DNA of 64,000 nucleotides from Clavibacter michiganensis. GTDB lineage: Bacteria; Actinomycetota; Actinomycetes; Actinomycetales; Microbacteriaceae. Below, one piece after another: positions 15,888 to 26,230 of this stretch. The position numbers and the translations under genes are program-made. The notes below the pieces were generated by a model that was given only the letters and a program-made list of their open reading frames with translations, ran no database searches and was not told the DNA's origin. Position 1 is the first letter of the stretch; the number at the start of each line of letters is the position of its first letter. The stretch lies in assembly GCF_021216655.1 (NCBI RefSeq), contig NZ_CP080437.1, positions 558,001 to 622,000 on the forward strand, given 5' to 3'.

Positions 15888-16888
15888 CGAACGTGCCCCC
15901 CTCCGCCGCCAGCCTCCGCGGCGCCGTCGACCTGTCCTCGCTCGTGAACCGCGCGCAGGCGCCTGCCGCGCCCGCGGGAGCGTCGGCCGGAGCCGCTGCG
16001 GCCGGAGCGCCCGGCGCTCCGGTCCCCGATGCAGGAGCGGCGGGCACCCCGCAGACGGTCGACGTCCCCGGCCTCGTGCTCGCGGCCGACGACGCCTCGT
16101 TCACGCAGTTCCTCGACATCTCGTCCGTGGTGCCCGTGATCGTCGAGCTCGTCTCGACGGGACTCGCCTCGAGCCGCGAGCTGTCGCCCGTGCTCGAGCG
16201 CGTCGTCACGGAGCAGGGCGGACGCGTGCTGCTCGTGCGCATCGACGTGGACCAGAGCCCGCAGCTCGGGCAGGCGTTCCAGGCGCAGACCGTCCCCACG
16301 GTCGCGGCGCTCATCGGCGGACGTCCCGTCGGCCTCTTCGCCGGCGTGATCCCGGAGGACCAGGTGCGCGACGTCATCCAGCAGGTGCTGGAGCTGGCGC
16401 AGCAGAACGGCGTGACCGGCCAGGCCGTCGCCCCCGACGCATCCGCCGCTCCGGCCGCTCCGGTCGAGGAGCCGCTGCCGCCGCACCACGCGGAGGCCTA
16501 CGCCTTCATCGAGCAGGGCGACTACGCGTCCGCCGCCGCCGAGTACCGCACCGCCATCGCGCAGAACCCGCGCGACGCCCTCGCGGTCGCGGGGCTCGCG
16601 CAGGTCAGCCTCCTGGAGCGGCTCGACGGGAAGGCGGCCGACGAGATCCGCGGCGCCGCCGCGGCCGCGCCCGATGACGTGGACGCGCAGCTGCTCGTCG
16701 CCGACCTCGACCTCTCCGGCGGGCACGTCGAGGACGCGTTCACCCGCCTGCTGGAGCTGTTCCCGTCGGCCGACGCCGCCGGTCGCGAGGCGGTCCGCCA
16801 GCGCCTGCTCGAGCACTTCGAGGTGGTCGGCCTGGAGGATCCGCGGGTCGCCGTGGCACGTCGCCAGCTCACGCGCCTCCTCTACTGA
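15884..16888 (+). CDS. thioredoxin-fold/TPR protein (YbbN/CnoX-like)
   Basis: 334 residues. An Ala/Pro-rich N-terminal linker (about 25-65) is followed by a thioredoxin-like domain (about 65-180, with QTVPTVAALIGGRPVGLFAG carrying the cis-Pro loop). A TPR-like helical region follows (about 205-334, EAYAFIEQGDYASAAAEYRTA and EIRGAAAAAPDDVDAQLLVADLDL). The active-site CxxC is replaced by non-cysteine residues around LVSTGLASSRELSP, so it cannot do dithiol chemistry. This matches the YbbN/CnoX co-chaperone plan, which holds clients for chaperones. AAGGAG precedes the ATG, and the start overlaps the stop of the membrane protein, so they are coupled. A strong bidirectional hairpin follows. Confidence 0.85.
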   Translation: MTNVPPSAASLRGAVDLSSLVNRAQAPAAPAGASAGAAAAGAPGAPVPDAGAAGTPQTVDVPGLVLAADDASFTQFLDISSVVPVIVELVSTGLASSRELSPVLERVVTEQGGRVLLVRIDVDQSPQLGQAFQAQTVPTVAALIGGRPVGLFAGVIPEDQVRDVIQQVLELAQQNGVTGQAVAPDASAAPAAPVEEPLPPHHAEAYAFIEQGDYASAAAEYRTAIAQNPRDALAVAGLAQVSLLERLDGKAADEIRGAAAAAPDDVDAQLLVADLDLSGGHVEDAFTRLLELFPSADAAGREAVRQRLLEHFEVVGLEDPRVAVARRQLTRLLY

Positions 16889-16907
16889 CGCGCCTCCCGC
16901 CCGCGCG

Positions 16908-16947
16908 ACGACGGCGCCGCATCCCCGAGGGGATGCGGCGCCGTCGT
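16908..16947. terminator. bidirectional terminator between YbbN-like gene and glgB
   Basis: Nineteen-base arms (ACGACGGCGCCGCATCCCC and complement) with a two-base loop, centred between convergent stops at 16888 and 16964. Confidence 0.85.
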
Positions 16948-16963
16948 CATGTGCGCGGTCCGG

Positions 16964-19543
16964 TCAGACCGTGGGCACCCGCGGGGTGCCGTCGTCGGAG
17001 CCGGGCGCGTCGTCCGTCGCGGACAGCCCCTCGACGGGCGGCTGCGCGTCGGGCGACTGCGGCAGCACGGGCAGGGCGTCCGGCTCGGCGAACGGCGTGC
17101 CGTCGGCGCGCGACTCGTCCGCGTCGGGTGCCGCGTGCGCGGGCGCCTCGACGGGGCGGAGGTCGGCCGGGTCCTGCTTCATGCGCAGCCAGAGGCCCGC
17201 GAGCGGCGGCAGCGTCAGCTCCGCCGACGCGGGCCGGCCGTGCCAGCCCTCGTCGCCCGCGTGCACGGCGCCGAGGTTGCCCACGCCCGATCCGCCGAAC
17301 TGCTCGGCGTCCGTGTTGAGGATCTCCTCCCACACGCCCGCCTGCGGCAGCCCCAGCCGGTAGCCCTGGATGGGCGCCCCGGAGAAGTTGTGCACGACGG
17401 CGACCTGGTTCCCGTCGCGGTCGCGGCGGAGGAACGCGAGCACGTTGCGCCCGGCGTCGCCCGCGTCGATCCACTCGAAGCCGGCCGGGTCGTTGTCGAG
17501 CGCCCACAGCGCGGGCGTGTCGATGTAGGTGCGGTTGAGCGACCCGACGAGGTCGAACAGGGCGCGGTGCACGGGCTGGTCGAGGATCCACCAGTCGAGC
17601 CCGCGCTCCTCGCTCCACTCGGACGGCTGCCCGAACTCCTGACCCATGAAGAGCAGCTGCTTGCCGGGGTGCGACCACATGAACGAGAGGTAGGCGCGCA
17701 CGTTGGCGAGCTTCTGCCAGTGGTCGCCCGGCATCTTGCCGACGAGCGATCCCTTGCCGTGCACGACCTCGTCGTGGCTGATGGGGAGGAGGAAGTTCTC
17801 TGTGTACGCGTAGACCATCGAGAACGTGATCTGGCCGTGGTGGTACGAGCGGTACATCGGGTCCTCGGCCGCGTAGTCGAGGGTGTCGTGCATCCAGCCC
17901 ATGTTCCACTTGAGCCCGAAGCCGAGGCCGCCGTCGCTCGTGGGGCGCGTGACGCCGGGGAAGCTCGTGGACTCCTCCGCGATCATCACGATGCCGGGGT
18001 GGGTGCGGTACGCGGTGGCGTTGACCTCCTGCAGGAAGCTGATCGCCTCGAGGTTCTCGCGGCCGCCGTGCACGTTGGGGAGCCACTGGCCCTCCTCGCG
18101 CGAGTAGTCGAGGTACAGCATCGAGGCCACGGCGTCGACCCGGAGGCCGTCGATGTGGAACTCCTCGAACCAGTACAGGGCGTTCGCGACGAGGAAGTTC
18201 CGCACCTGCGAGTGGCCGAAGTCGAAGACGAGCGTGCCCCAGTCCTGCTGCTCGCCGCGGCGCGGGTCGGTGTGCTCGTACAGCGGCTGGCCGTCGAACT
18301 GCGCGAGCGCGAAGGCGTCCTTCGGGAAGTGCGCCGGGACCCAGTCGACGATGACGCCGATGCCGGCGCGGTGCAGCGAGTCGATGAGGAACTTGAGGTC
18401 GTCGGGGGAGCCGAACCGCGACGTGGGCGCGTAGTAGCCGGAGACCTGGTAGCCCCAGGACCCGCCGAACGGGTGCTCCGCGAGCGGCAGGAACTCGACG
18501 TGCGTGTAGGAGAGCTCCTGGAGGTAGGCGACGAGCTCGCCGGCGACCTCGCGGTAGCCGAGGCCGGGACGCCAGGATCCGAGGTGCATCTCGTACACGC
18601 TCATGGGGGAGTCGTGCGGGTCGCGCGCGGCCCGCTCCTCGAGCCAGGCGGCGTCGTCCCACTGGTAGCCGCTCGTCTCGACGCGCGACGCGGTCGCCGG
18701 AGGGACCTCGGTCATACGGGCCATGGGGTCGGCCTTCTCGATCCACTGCCCGGCCTGCGTGAGGATCTCGAACTTGTACGAGACGCCCGGCTCGACGCCC
18801 GGCACGAAGAGCTCCCAGACGCCGTTCCCGTCGAGGCGGCGCATCGCGTGCTGCACGCCGTCCCAGCCGTTGAAGCCGCCGATGACGCGGACGGCGCGGG
18901 CGTGCGGCGCCCAGACCGAGAAGGAGACGCCCCAGTACGTCTGCGCGACGCCCCAGTGCTCCCGGTGGTGCGCGCCGAGGACGTCCCAGAGGCGCTCGTG
19001 GCGGCCCTCGCCGAAGAGGTAGAGGTCGAGGTCGCCCACGGTCGGGAGGAAGCGGTACGGGTCGTCGCTCGTCCAGGTGCCGCCGTCGGAGTAGCGCGCC
19101 TCGACCTGGTAGTCCTGCAGGCCGAGCACGTGCGCGCCCTGCCAGACGCCGTGGGCCACGTGGGCGAGCGCGACGCGGGCGCCGGTGGAGAGGATCACGG
19201 ACACGGCCTCCGCCAGGGGGCGGAGCGCGCGGACGACGACGAGGTCGTCGTCGACGCCGTCGATCGCGACGGGGTGCTGGCCGAGGACCGAGTGAGGTCC
19301 GGAGTGGACGCCCTCGGCGACGGCGCGCAGATCGTCGTCGGCGACCTCGGGGAGGCGGATGGGGCCGGAGGCGGATGCGGACGCGGAGGCGGGCGCCTCG
19401 TCCGCCGCGCCGTCCTCGGCGGGCACGACCACGTCGGCGCCCTGCTCGATGTCGGCGTCGGCGGCCGGCGGCACGATCACGTCGGCGCCGGGCAGCTCGC
19501 CCTGGGGGTCCTGCGGGTCGTCCTGGGGGGTGGTGTCTGTCAT
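16964..19543 (-). CDS. glgB: 1,4-alpha-glucan branching enzyme
   Basis: 859-residue GH13_9 branching enzyme that moves alpha-1,4 chains to alpha-1,6 positions. A low-complexity acidic/Ala/Ser N-terminus (about 1-62) precedes the N-terminal beta-sandwiches, with [19 protein letters not shown] and FNGWDG. The catalytic barrel shows [34 protein letters not shown] (nucleophile Asp about 470), AEEST (Glu about 523) and [13 protein letters not shown] (about 589). The C-terminal all-beta domain is followed by about 65 extra Pro/Glu/Asp-rich residues. Canonical length is about 730, so both ends are extended. Its start overlaps the glgE stop: ATG 19552 forms ATGA but abuts GAAGGG, whereas ATG 19543 is nine bases away and is preferred. 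Operon with glgE. Confidence 0.95.
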   Translation of the reverse strand: MTDTTPQDDPQDPQGELPGADVIVPPAADADIEQGADVVVPAEDGAADEAPASASASASGPIRLPEVADDDLRAVAEGVHSGPHSVLGQHPVAIDGVDDDLVVVRALRPLAEAVSVILSTGARVALAHVAHGVWQGAHVLGLQDYQVEARYSDGGTWTSDDPYRFLPTVGDLDLYLFGEGRHERLWDVLGAHHREHWGVAQTYWGVSFSVWAPHARAVRVIGGFNGWDGVQHAMRRLDGNGVWELFVPGVEPGVSYKFEILTQAGQWIEKADPMARMTEVPPATASRVETSGYQWDDAAWLEERAARDPHDSPMSVYEMHLGSWRPGLGYREVAGELVAYLQELSYTHVEFLPLAEHPFGGSWGYQVSGYYAPTSRFGSPDDLKFLIDSLHRAGIGVIVDWVPAHFPKDAFALAQFDGQPLYEHTDPRRGEQQDWGTLVFDFGHSQVRNFLVANALYWFEEFHIDGLRVDAVASMLYLDYSREEGQWLPNVHGGRENLEAISFLQEVNATAYRTHPGIVMIAEESTSFPGVTRPTSDGGLGFGLKWNMGWMHDTLDYAAEDPMYRSYHHGQITFSMVYAYTENFLLPISHDEVVHGKGSLVGKMPGDHWQKLANVRAYLSFMWSHPGKQLLFMGQEFGQPSEWSEERGLDWWILDQPVHRALFDLVGSLNRTYIDTPALWALDNDPAGFEWIDAGDAGRNVLAFLRRDRDGNQVAVVHNFSGAPIQGYRLGLPQAGVWEEILNTDAEQFGGSGVGNLGAVHAGDEGWHGRPASAELTLPPLAGLWLRMKQDPADLRPVEAPAHAAPDADESRADGTPFAEPDALPVLPQSPDAQPPVEGLSATDDAPGSDDGTPRVPTV

Positions 19544-19548
19544 GTCCG

Positions 19549-22026
19549 TCATCCCTTCGATGCGGTCGGGGTGACCCGGAACACGTGCACGGGGTGCGTG
19601 AACGCGTCGAGCCGGACGAAGTTGGAGGTCGACCACGTGTAGACGTCGCCCGTGAGGAGGTCCTCGACGTCGAACACGGCGTCCTCGGCGAGGCCCCAGC
19701 GGGTCGGGTCGAGGTGGACCTGGGTCTCGCGCGCGGAGTGCGGGTCGACGTTGGCGACGACGAGGATCGTGTCGGCCTGGCCCGTGCCCGTGTGCTCGGC
19801 CGCGAGGTGCTTGGAGTACACGAGGATCGAGTCGTCGTCGCTCCAGTGCACGTCGAGGTTGCGCAGCTGCCGGAGCGCGGGGTGCTGGCGGCGGATCTCG
19901 TTGAGGCGCGTGATCTCCGGCGCGATGGATCCGCCGAGCTCCTCCTGACGGGCCCAGTCGCGCGGCTTGTACTCGTACTTCTCGTTGTCGATGTTCTCCT
20001 CGGCGCCGGGGCGCGCGACGTTCTCGATCAGCTCGTAGCCCGAGTAGATGCCCCACGACGGCGACGCGGTGGCGGCGATGGCCGCGCGGATCCGGTACGC
20101 CGCGCGCCCGCCGAACTGCAGGTACGGCGTGAGGATGTCGTGCGTGTTCGCGAAGAAGTTCGGGCGCAGGTAGTCGCTCGTCTCGTGGCTGACCTCGGTG
20201 AGGTACTCCTCGAGCTCCTCCTTCGTGTTCCGCCAGGTGAAGTACGTGTACGACTGCTGGAAGCCGATCTTGGCGAGCGTGCGCATCATCGCGGGGCGCG
20301 TGAACGCCTCGCTGAGGAAGATCGCGTCGGGCTCGTCGCGCATCACCTGGTGGATGAGGCGCTCCCAGAACACGAGCGGCTTGGTGTGCGGGTTGTCGAC
20401 GCGGAAGATCTTGACGCCGAGGCCCAGCCACACGCGCATCACGCGGAGCATCTCGCGGTACGAGCCTTGCGGGGCGTTGTCGAAGTTCAGCGGGTAGATG
20501 TCCTGGTACTTCTTCGGCGGGTTCTCCGCGAAGGCGATCGACCCGTCGGGCAGCGTCGTGAACAGCTCCGGGTGCGTCGTCACCCAGGGGTGGTCGGGCG
20601 AGGCCTGCAGCGCGATGTCGATCGCGAGCTCCATGCCGTGGTCGGCTACCGCCTGGACGAAGGCGCGGAAGTCCTCCGCCGTGCCGAGCTCGGGGTGGAT
20701 GGAGTCGTGACCGCCGTCCTCGGAGCCGATGCCGTAGGGCGAGCCCGGGTCGTGAGGGCCGGCGGTGAGCGTGTTGTTCGGGCCCTTGCGGTTGGTGCGA
20801 CCGATGGGGTGCACCGGCGGGATGTAGACGACGTCGAAGCCCATGTCGCGGATCGCGGGGAGCCGGCGGGCTGCGGTCCGGAAGGTGCCGCTGGTCCAGG
20901 AGCCGTCCTCGTGCTCGACCGCGCCTTCGGAGCGGGGGAAGAACTCGTACCAGGATCCGACCGCGGCGCGCTCGCGCTCGACCACGATGGTCCGCTCGGG
21001 GGAGAGGGTGACGAGGCTGCGGAGGGGGATGCGGTCGATGGCCGCGAGGACCTCGGGGGTCGTGGCGGCGGCGAGGCGGGCGTCGGGCCCGGCGTCGGCG
21101 TCGGAGATGCCGGCGAGGGCGGCTCGGAGCACGCCGCGGTCGGCGGCGTCCCGGGTCTCGTCGGCGGACGCGCGCTCGAGCGCCTCGGCGCCGAGGGCGA
21201 GCATCACGTCGACGTCGAGGCCCGCGGGGACCTTGATCTCCGCGTTGTGCAGCCACGTGCCGAAGTCGTCCGACCACGCGCTCACGCGCCAGGTCCAGAC
21301 GCCCTGCGTCTCGAGCTGGGCCGTCGTGATCCAGCGGTCGAGGCCGGGCTTCGTGGCGTCGAGGGACATGCGGTGCGCGGTGACGGCACCGGTCGGGTCG
21401 GTGAGGAGCACGTCGGCGCCGATGAGGTCGTGGCCCTCGCGGAAGATCGTCGCGCCGAACGGCACCACGTCGTGGACGAAGCTCTTGGCGGGCCAGAGGT
21501 CGTCCTCGATCTGCGGGGTGAGCGACAGGATCGGGATGCGGCCGATGACGGGGACGTATCCGTCGGCCTCGGGCTCAGCGGGCTGCGCAGGCTCGGCGGA
21601 GGGTGCCGGCGCCGCGGCCGGCGTCGGCTCGGCGGCCGGCGTGGCGTGGCGGGGAGCGGACGGCGCCGACGCGACGGGCTCCGGCACGGATGCGACCGGC
21701 GCGGCGGGATCGACGGAGGCGGCGGGAGCCGGATCACGCGTCGGCGTCGGTCCCGTCGCCGCCGCGGGAGCGGGCTCCGGAGCGGCGGGCGGCTGCGGGG
21801 CCGCGGGCGGCTGCGGGGCCGCGGGCACCGGCGGGATCACGGGGGCCTCGGGCTCCGCCGCGGCGGGCGCGGGCGACGTCTGCGCGGGCGCCTCCGGGAT
21901 CAGCGGGAGGCGGGGCTCGGGCGGCTTCTGGGCGTCCTGGAGCTTCTGGGCCTTGGCGGCCTTGCGCGCTGCACGGCCGCGCACCGGGCGGGGGAGGGGA
22001 TCGGGTCCGTCCTGGGGTGTGGTCAC
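19549..22026 (-). CDS. glgE: alpha-1,4-glucan:maltose-1-phosphate maltosyltransferase
   Basis: 825-residue GH13_3 enzyme that adds maltose from maltose-1-phosphate to the non-reducing end of alpha-glucan. Residues about 1-165 are an unusual Pro/Ala/Glu low-complexity extension ([11 protein letters not shown] and similar), rising from a basic start. The catalytic part begins at [13 protein letters not shown]. Signatures: [32 protein letters not shown] (nucleophile Asp about 544), [13 protein letters not shown] (Glu about 573), [17 protein letters not shown] and [11 protein letters not shown], all specific to GlgE rather than ordinary amylases. The GTG at 22026 has TACGGT six bases upstream and no ribosome site (leaderless). 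It overlaps glgB by four bases and diverges from glgP. No TreS-Pep2 or GlgM to supply maltose-1-phosphate is in this window. Confidence 0.94.
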   Translation of the reverse strand: MTTPQDGPDPLPRPVRGRAARKAAKAQKLQDAQKPPEPRLPLIPEAPAQTSPAPAAAEPEAPVIPPVPAAPQPPAAPQPPAAPEPAPAAATGPTPTRDPAPAASVDPAAPVASVPEPVASAPSAPRHATPAAEPTPAAAPAPSAEPAQPAEPEADGYVPVIGRIPILSLTPQIEDDLWPAKSFVHDVVPFGATIFREGHDLIGADVLLTDPTGAVTAHRMSLDATKPGLDRWITTAQLETQGVWTWRVSAWSDDFGTWLHNAEIKVPAGLDVDVMLALGAEALERASADETRDAADRGVLRAALAGISDADAGPDARLAAATTPEVLAAIDRIPLRSLVTLSPERTIVVERERAAVGSWYEFFPRSEGAVEHEDGSWTSGTFRTAARRLPAIRDMGFDVVYIPPVHPIGRTNRKGPNNTLTAGPHDPGSPYGIGSEDGGHDSIHPELGTAEDFRAFVQAVADHGMELAIDIALQASPDHPWVTTHPELFTTLPDGSIAFAENPPKKYQDIYPLNFDNAPQGSYREMLRVMRVWLGLGVKIFRVDNPHTKPLVFWERLIHQVMRDEPDAIFLSEAFTRPAMMRTLAKIGFQQSYTYFTWRNTKEELEEYLTEVSHETSDYLRPNFFANTHDILTPYLQFGGRAAYRIRAAIAATASPSWGIYSGYELIENVARPGAEENIDNEKYEYKPRDWARQEELGGSIAPEITRLNEIRRQHPALRQLRNLDVHWSDDDSILVYSKHLAAEHTGTGQADTILVVANVDPHSARETQVHLDPTRWGLAEDAVFDVEDLLTGDVYTWSTSNFVRLDAFTHPVHVFRVTPTASKG

Positions 22027-22032
22027 TGTTCG

Positions 22033-22038
22033 ACCGTA
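22033..22038 (-). promoter_or_regulatory. -10 of glgE-glgB (leaderless)
   Basis: TACGGT on the minus strand, six bases before the GTG at 22026. Confidence 0.55.
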
Positions 22039-22185
22039 GCCCGTGCGCCGTCCGGCTGTCGCTCGCCGCGGCGGTGGCCTGCGCCGCGCGGATGCCCGAC
22101 GCCCGGCCTTCACCGTCCGTCCGGCAGGCGTCCACGGAGCCTCCACGCGCCGGCAGGACCCTGGTGCCCTGCCACCCCGCGGCCC

Positions 22186-22191
22186 TAGGCT
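22186..22191 (+). promoter_or_regulatory. -10 element of glgP
   Basis: TAGGCT, giving a leader of about 46 bases with GAGGGAG before the GTG at 22244. The 217-base divergent region 22027-22243 holds this and the glgE promoter. Confidence 0.5.
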
Positions 22192-22243
22192 CGGGAGCCA
22201 TCCGCGCGGGCCCGCCCGCCGCCGTCCGGTCCGAGGGAGTCCC

Positions 22244-24799
22244 GTGAAGGCCATCCGCAGATTCACCGTCCGTGCCGTCCTCCCGGAGGAGCTGTCCGCG
22301 CTGGACGAGCTCGCCGGGAACCTCCGATGGTCCTGGTACGAGCCCACCCGCCGCGTATTCGCGCATGTGAGCCCCGAGCTGTGGGAGGGGACGGGCCACG
22401 ATCCGGTGGCGCTGCTCGGCGCGGTCGACCAGGAGCGGCTCCGGGAGCTCGCGGCCGACGAGGGCTTCGTCGCATGGGCCGAGGAGCAGCGGGCGGACCT
22501 CCGCGCGTACGTCCGCGAACCGCGCTGGTACCAGCAGCTGGAGGGCGACGTGCCCGAGGCGATCGGCTACTTCTCGCCCGAGTTCGGGATCGCGGCCGCG
22601 CTGCCGCAGTACTCGGGCGGCCTCGGGATCCTCGCGGGCGACCACCTGAAGAGCGCCTCCGACCTCGGCGTCCCGCTCGTGGGCGTCGGCCTCTTCTACC
22701 GCTCCGGCTACTTCCGCCAGGGGATCTCCTCCGACGGCTGGCAGCAGGAGACCTACCCCGTCTTCGACCCCGACGGACTGCCGCTCCAGGTCCTGCGCGA
22801 CGCCGACGGCGCGCCCGTCCACGTCGCCCTCGAGCTGCCCGCCGACCGCACCCTGCACGCGCGGATCTGGCAGGCGCGCGTCGGCCGCATCCCGCTGCTC
22901 CTCCTCGACACCGACGTGCCCGAGAACGACGACGACCTCCGCGGCGTCACCGACCGGCTGTACGGCGGCGGCGGCGAGCACCGCCTGCACCAGGAGCTGC
23001 TGCTCGGCATCGGCGGCGTGCGCGCGATCGCCGCGCACGCCCGCGTCACGGGTGCGCCCGTCCCGCGCGTCTTCCACACCAACGAGGGCCACGCGGGCTT
23101 CCTCGGCGTCGAGCGGATCTCCACCCTCATGGCCGACGGCCTCGACTTCGACGAGGCGCTCCAGGTGGTGCGCGCGGGCACGGTCTTCACGACGCACACG
23201 CCCGTGCCCGCGGGCATCGACCGGTTCGACGTCGGGCTCGTCCGGAAGCACGTGACCGAGCGGCTGCTGCCGGGCGTCCCGCCGGAGCGCGTGCTCGGGC
23301 TCGGTGCCGAGGCCCACGACGGCGGATCGCCCGACGTCTTCAACATGGCGCTCATGGGCCTCCGCCTCGCGCAGCGCGCCAACGGCGTCTCGCAGCTGCA
23401 CGGCGAGGTCAGCCGCGGCATGTTCGCCGGGCTCTGGCCGGGGTTCGACACCGACGAGGTGCCGATCACGAGCGTGACGAACGGCGTGCACGCGCCGACG
23501 TGGACGGATCCGATGCTCATGTCGCTCGCGCGCGAGCGCCTCGGCACGTGGGACACCACTGCGGCCGACTGGTCTTCGCCGGCCGTGACCGACGGCGACC
23601 TCTGGGACGTGCGCGGCCGGATGCGCCGCCAGCTCGTCGAGGACGCCCGCCGCCGCGTCGTGCGCGCCTGGCGCGAGCAGAACCCGGGCGCCGTCGAGCC
23701 GGCGTGGCTCGAGGACGTGCTCGACCCCGAGGTCCTCACGATCGGGTTCGCCCGGCGCGTGCCGACCTACAAGCGCCTCACGCTCATGCTCCACGACCGG
23801 GAGCGGCTCCGCCGGATCCTCACCGACCCGGAGCGGCCCGTGCAGATCGTGGTCGCGGGCAAGTCGCACCCGGCGGACGATGAGGGCAAGCGCCTCATCC
23901 AGGAGCTGGTGCGCTTCGCGGCCGAGCCCGGGATCCGCGGCCGCCTCGTCTTCCTGCCCGACTACGACATCGGCATGGCGCAGCTGCTCTACCCGGGCAC
24001 CGACGTGTGGCTGAACAACCCGCTGCGCCCGCTCGAGGCGTGCGGCACGTCCGGCATGAAGGCGGCGCTCAACGGCGCGCTCAACCTGTCGATCCTCGAC
24101 GGCTGGTGGAACGAGTACTTCGACGGCGGCAACGGCTGGGCGATCCCGTCGGCCGACCGCGCGCACGACGGCGCCGAGCGCGACGCGATGGAGGCGACCG
24201 CGCTGTACGACCTCATCGAGAACCGGATCGCCCCGCGCTTCTACGACCGCGACGCCGACGGCGTTCCCGTCGGCTGGGTGCACGACATCCGGCACACCCT
24301 GCGGACGCTGTCGCCCGAGCTCAGCGCCGACCGCATGGTGCGGCAGTACGTGGAGCGGCTGTACGTGCCCGCCGGGCGTGCGCAGGCCGTCGTCGCGGCG
24401 GACGGATCCGCCCGGGCGCGCGAGCTGGCGGCCTGGCGCGGCCGCGTCGTCGCCGCATGGCCGTCGGTGCAGGTGGCCCACGTCGAGTCGGAGGGCGTCG
24501 AGCACCAGGCGCAGGTCGGCGACGAGCTGCGCGTGCGCGCGTGGGTCGCGCTCGGCGGCCTCGGCGTCGGCGACGTGACGGTCGAGGTCGTTCACGGGCG
24601 CACGGGCGAGGGCGACGTGCTGACGGACGTGGTGCGGCACGCGCTCGAGCCCGTGGGCGGATCCGGCGGGCAGCAGGAGTACGCGGGCACCGTGCGGCTC
24701 ACCGCCGCGGGGCCGTTCGGGTACACCGTGCGCGTCGTGCCGCGGCACGAGCTGCTGGCGTCGAGCGCGGAGCCCGGGCTGGTCGCGGTCGCCAGCTGA
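22244..24799 (+). CDS. glgP: alpha-glucan phosphorylase (GT35)
   Basis: 851-residue phosphorylase that releases glucose-1-phosphate from alpha-1,4-glucan using PLP. It opens with LSALDELAGNLRWSWYEPTRR, the DUF3417 N-terminal domain of the Thermotoga/actinobacterial phosphorylase type. Then come YFSPEFGIAAALPQYSGGLGILAGDHLKSASD, RVFHTNEGHAGFLG, TVFTTHTPVPAGIDRF, FARRVPTYKRLTLML, and GTSGMKAALNGALNLSILDGWW near residue 610, the conserved PLP-site region. A C-terminal domain of about 120 residues (FGYTVRVVPRHEL near the end) completes it. GTG 22244 is supported by GAGGGAG. It is divergent from glgE-glgB, so synthesis and breakdown can be controlled from one region. The gene ends at a convergent hairpin. 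Confidence 0.93.
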   Translation: MKAIRRFTVRAVLPEELSALDELAGNLRWSWYEPTRRVFAHVSPELWEGTGHDPVALLGAVDQERLRELAADEGFVAWAEEQRADLRAYVREPRWYQQLEGDVPEAIGYFSPEFGIAAALPQYSGGLGILAGDHLKSASDLGVPLVGVGLFYRSGYFRQGISSDGWQQETYPVFDPDGLPLQVLRDADGAPVHVALELPADRTLHARIWQARVGRIPLLLLDTDVPENDDDLRGVTDRLYGGGGEHRLHQELLLGIGGVRAIAAHARVTGAPVPRVFHTNEGHAGFLGVERISTLMADGLDFDEALQVVRAGTVFTTHTPVPAGIDRFDVGLVRKHVTERLLPGVPPERVLGLGAEAHDGGSPDVFNMALMGLRLAQRANGVSQLHGEVSRGMFAGLWPGFDTDEVPITSVTNGVHAPTWTDPMLMSLARERLGTWDTTAADWSSPAVTDGDLWDVRGRMRRQLVEDARRRVVRAWREQNPGAVEPAWLEDVLDPEVLTIGFARRVPTYKRLTLMLHDRERLRRILTDPERPVQIVVAGKSHPADDEGKRLIQELVRFAAEPGIRGRLVFLPDYDIGMAQLLYPGTDVWLNNPLRPLEACGTSGMKAALNGALNLSILDGWWNEYFDGGNGWAIPSADRAHDGAERDAMEATALYDLIENRIAPRFYDRDADGVPVGWVHDIRHTLRTLSPELSADRMVRQYVERLYVPAGRAQAVVAADGSARARELAAWRGRVVAAWPSVQVAHVESEGVEHQAQVGDELRVRAWVALGGLGVGDVTVEVVHGRTGEGDVLTDVVRHALEPVGGSGGQQEYAGTVRLTAAGPFGYTVRVVPRHELLASSAEPGLVAVAS

Positions 24800-24803
24800 T
24801 GCA

Positions 24804-24834
24804 GGCGGGCGGCGTCCGCGGTGCGCCGCCCGCC
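24804..24834. terminator. terminator between glgP and GDSL hydrolase
   Basis: Perfect 11-bp stem (GGCGGGCGGCG with complement, nine-base loop) between convergent genes. Confidence 0.75.
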
Positions 24835-24838
24835 CACC

Positions 24839-26137
24839 TCAGGCCGGGGTGGCCTGGAGCTTCGCGGCGAGCACCTCGGCGAACCGGGCGTACCCGCGGT
24901 CGTTCGGGTGGTTGTCCGGGCCCATCCAGCCGTACGGGTCGGACGCGCCCTCGCCGACCATGCGCGGGATGTACGCGCCGATCTCGAAGACGTCGGCGAG
25001 GGGATCCGCCGATGCCGCGTCCCGCAGCGCGCCGATGTAGTCCGCCCAGGTCGTGCCGCGGATCGGCAGCGTCGTCCGCTCGTAGGGCGGCGGGAAGAGG
25101 ATGGGCGCGTCGCTCGTGGTGCGGATCAGCTCGATGAGCACCGCCGCGTCCGAGCGCACCTGCTCGGGCGTGCGGACGACCACGTCGTTGATGAGGTGCT
25201 CGGGCATCCAGAGGTCGAGCTCGAAGCGCGGGGCCGAGCGGATCCACGTGCTCACCCCATCGGGACGCGCCTTCTCCGAGAGCTGCCAGAGCTGCGACCC
25301 GGAGTTGCCGCCCTCGATGACGTGGACGCCGCGGTCCTCGTCGCCGTCGAACAGCCATGCGCCCTCGAGCTCGGGCTTGCCGCCTGCCCACGCCACCGTG
25401 ATCGCGTGCTCGGCGGAGTCCATGGCCGGGCTCGTCCAGGTGAGGGATCCGCCGACGTCGGCGCGCACCGTCTCGGGCTCGCCCTCGTCGACCTGCACCG
25501 TGATGGCGGCGTCGAGGCCGGGCGCCCACCAGCAGACCCGCGCCGAGGTCATGCGCGCGGTGTACGTGCCGGGACCGGACGCCTCGGTGAGCATGACCAC
25601 GCGCCGCCCCCAGCCGTGCCGCCCGCCCGCGGCGGGCGTCCCGGCGAACGCGAAGCCCTGGTCGGCCGGCACCGTGATCTGGTGCCGGGAGGCGATGTAG
25701 TCGAGGCCACCCCGCGCGCCCGAGGGGAGCGCGCCGCGCAGCCGGTCGCGGAGCTGGGCGGGGTAGGCGTGCTGCAGCGTGGTGGCGCCCTGGCCCTCGG
25801 TGATGCTGTCGCCGAGCACGCCGATGGTCAGGCGGCGTTCCCGCACCTGCTCCCGGAGCGCGTAGAAGCCCGCGAGCGCGTCGTCGGGGGCGTAGGTCAT
25901 GGGGTCGATCGGCGGGCCGCCGGACGCGGTGACGGCGGGTGCCGGCGGATCGCCGGGATCCGTCGTCGGGGTGGCGGTCGTGCCGCCCGTGGGCGGGGCC
26001 GGGCGGGGCGTCGTGGTGCAGCCCGCGACGGCGGCCACCGCGGCGAGTCCGCCGCCCGCGACGAGCGCGCGCCGCGTGAGCGTGCGGCGTCGATCGGTGG
26101 GGCGGCCCGCGGGCGGGGCGGGGGACTCGTCGGTCAT
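24839..26137 (-). CDS. lipidated SGNH/GDSL hydrolase
   Basis: 432 residues. The N-terminus has a twin-arginine-like RRRTLTRRALVAGG followed by a hydrophobic run ending in AVAGC, a lipobox with Cys near residue 40, so it is probably a Tat-exported lipoprotein. A Thr/Pro linker follows. The hydrolase domain has GVLGDSITEG (nucleophile Ser near 115) and the C-terminal DNHPNDRGYARF supplying Asp and His. Between them lies about 120 residues of beta-rich sequence (AARVCWWAPGLDAAITVQVDEG region) resembling an inserted carbohydrate-binding or beta-sandwich module. Family members deacylate or de-esterify polysaccharides and lipids; the substrate is unknown. It sits amid glucan genes but faces the cell exterior, so a link is not implied. 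The ATG follows GAGGA. Confidence 0.83.
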   Translation of the reverse strand: MTDESPAPPAGRPTDRRRTLTRRALVAGGGLAAVAAVAGCTTTPRPAPPTGGTTATPTTDPGDPPAPAVTASGGPPIDPMTYAPDDALAGFYALREQVRERRLTIGVLGDSITEGQGATTLQHAYPAQLRDRLRGALPSGARGGLDYIASRHQITVPADQGFAFAGTPAAGGRHGWGRRVVMLTEASGPGTYTARMTSARVCWWAPGLDAAITVQVDEGEPETVRADVGGSLTWTSPAMDSAEHAITVAWAGGKPELEGAWLFDGDEDRGVHVIEGGNSGSQLWQLSEKARPDGVSTWIRSAPRFELDLWMPEHLINDVVVRTPEQVRSDAAVLIELIRTTSDAPILFPPPYERTTLPIRGTTWADYIGALRDAASADPLADVFEIGAYIPRMVGEGASDPYGWMGPDNHPNDRGYARFAEVLAAKLQATPA

Positions 26138-26230
26138 GTGCGGCGTCCTCGGGAGCTCTGGGCGCGGCGGTGCGCGGCGGATCGTGCGGGCGCATCCAGG
26201 AGAGCACACGAGCGCCGCGCGATGCGAACC

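Noticed and set aside
16964..21277. An apparent 1437-residue fused reading frame through glgB.
   Set aside because: The upstream part runs in the wrong frame over glgE, has no family sequence and is Arg/Pro rich, as expected for a stop-poor shadow frame; GlgB proper starts at 19543.
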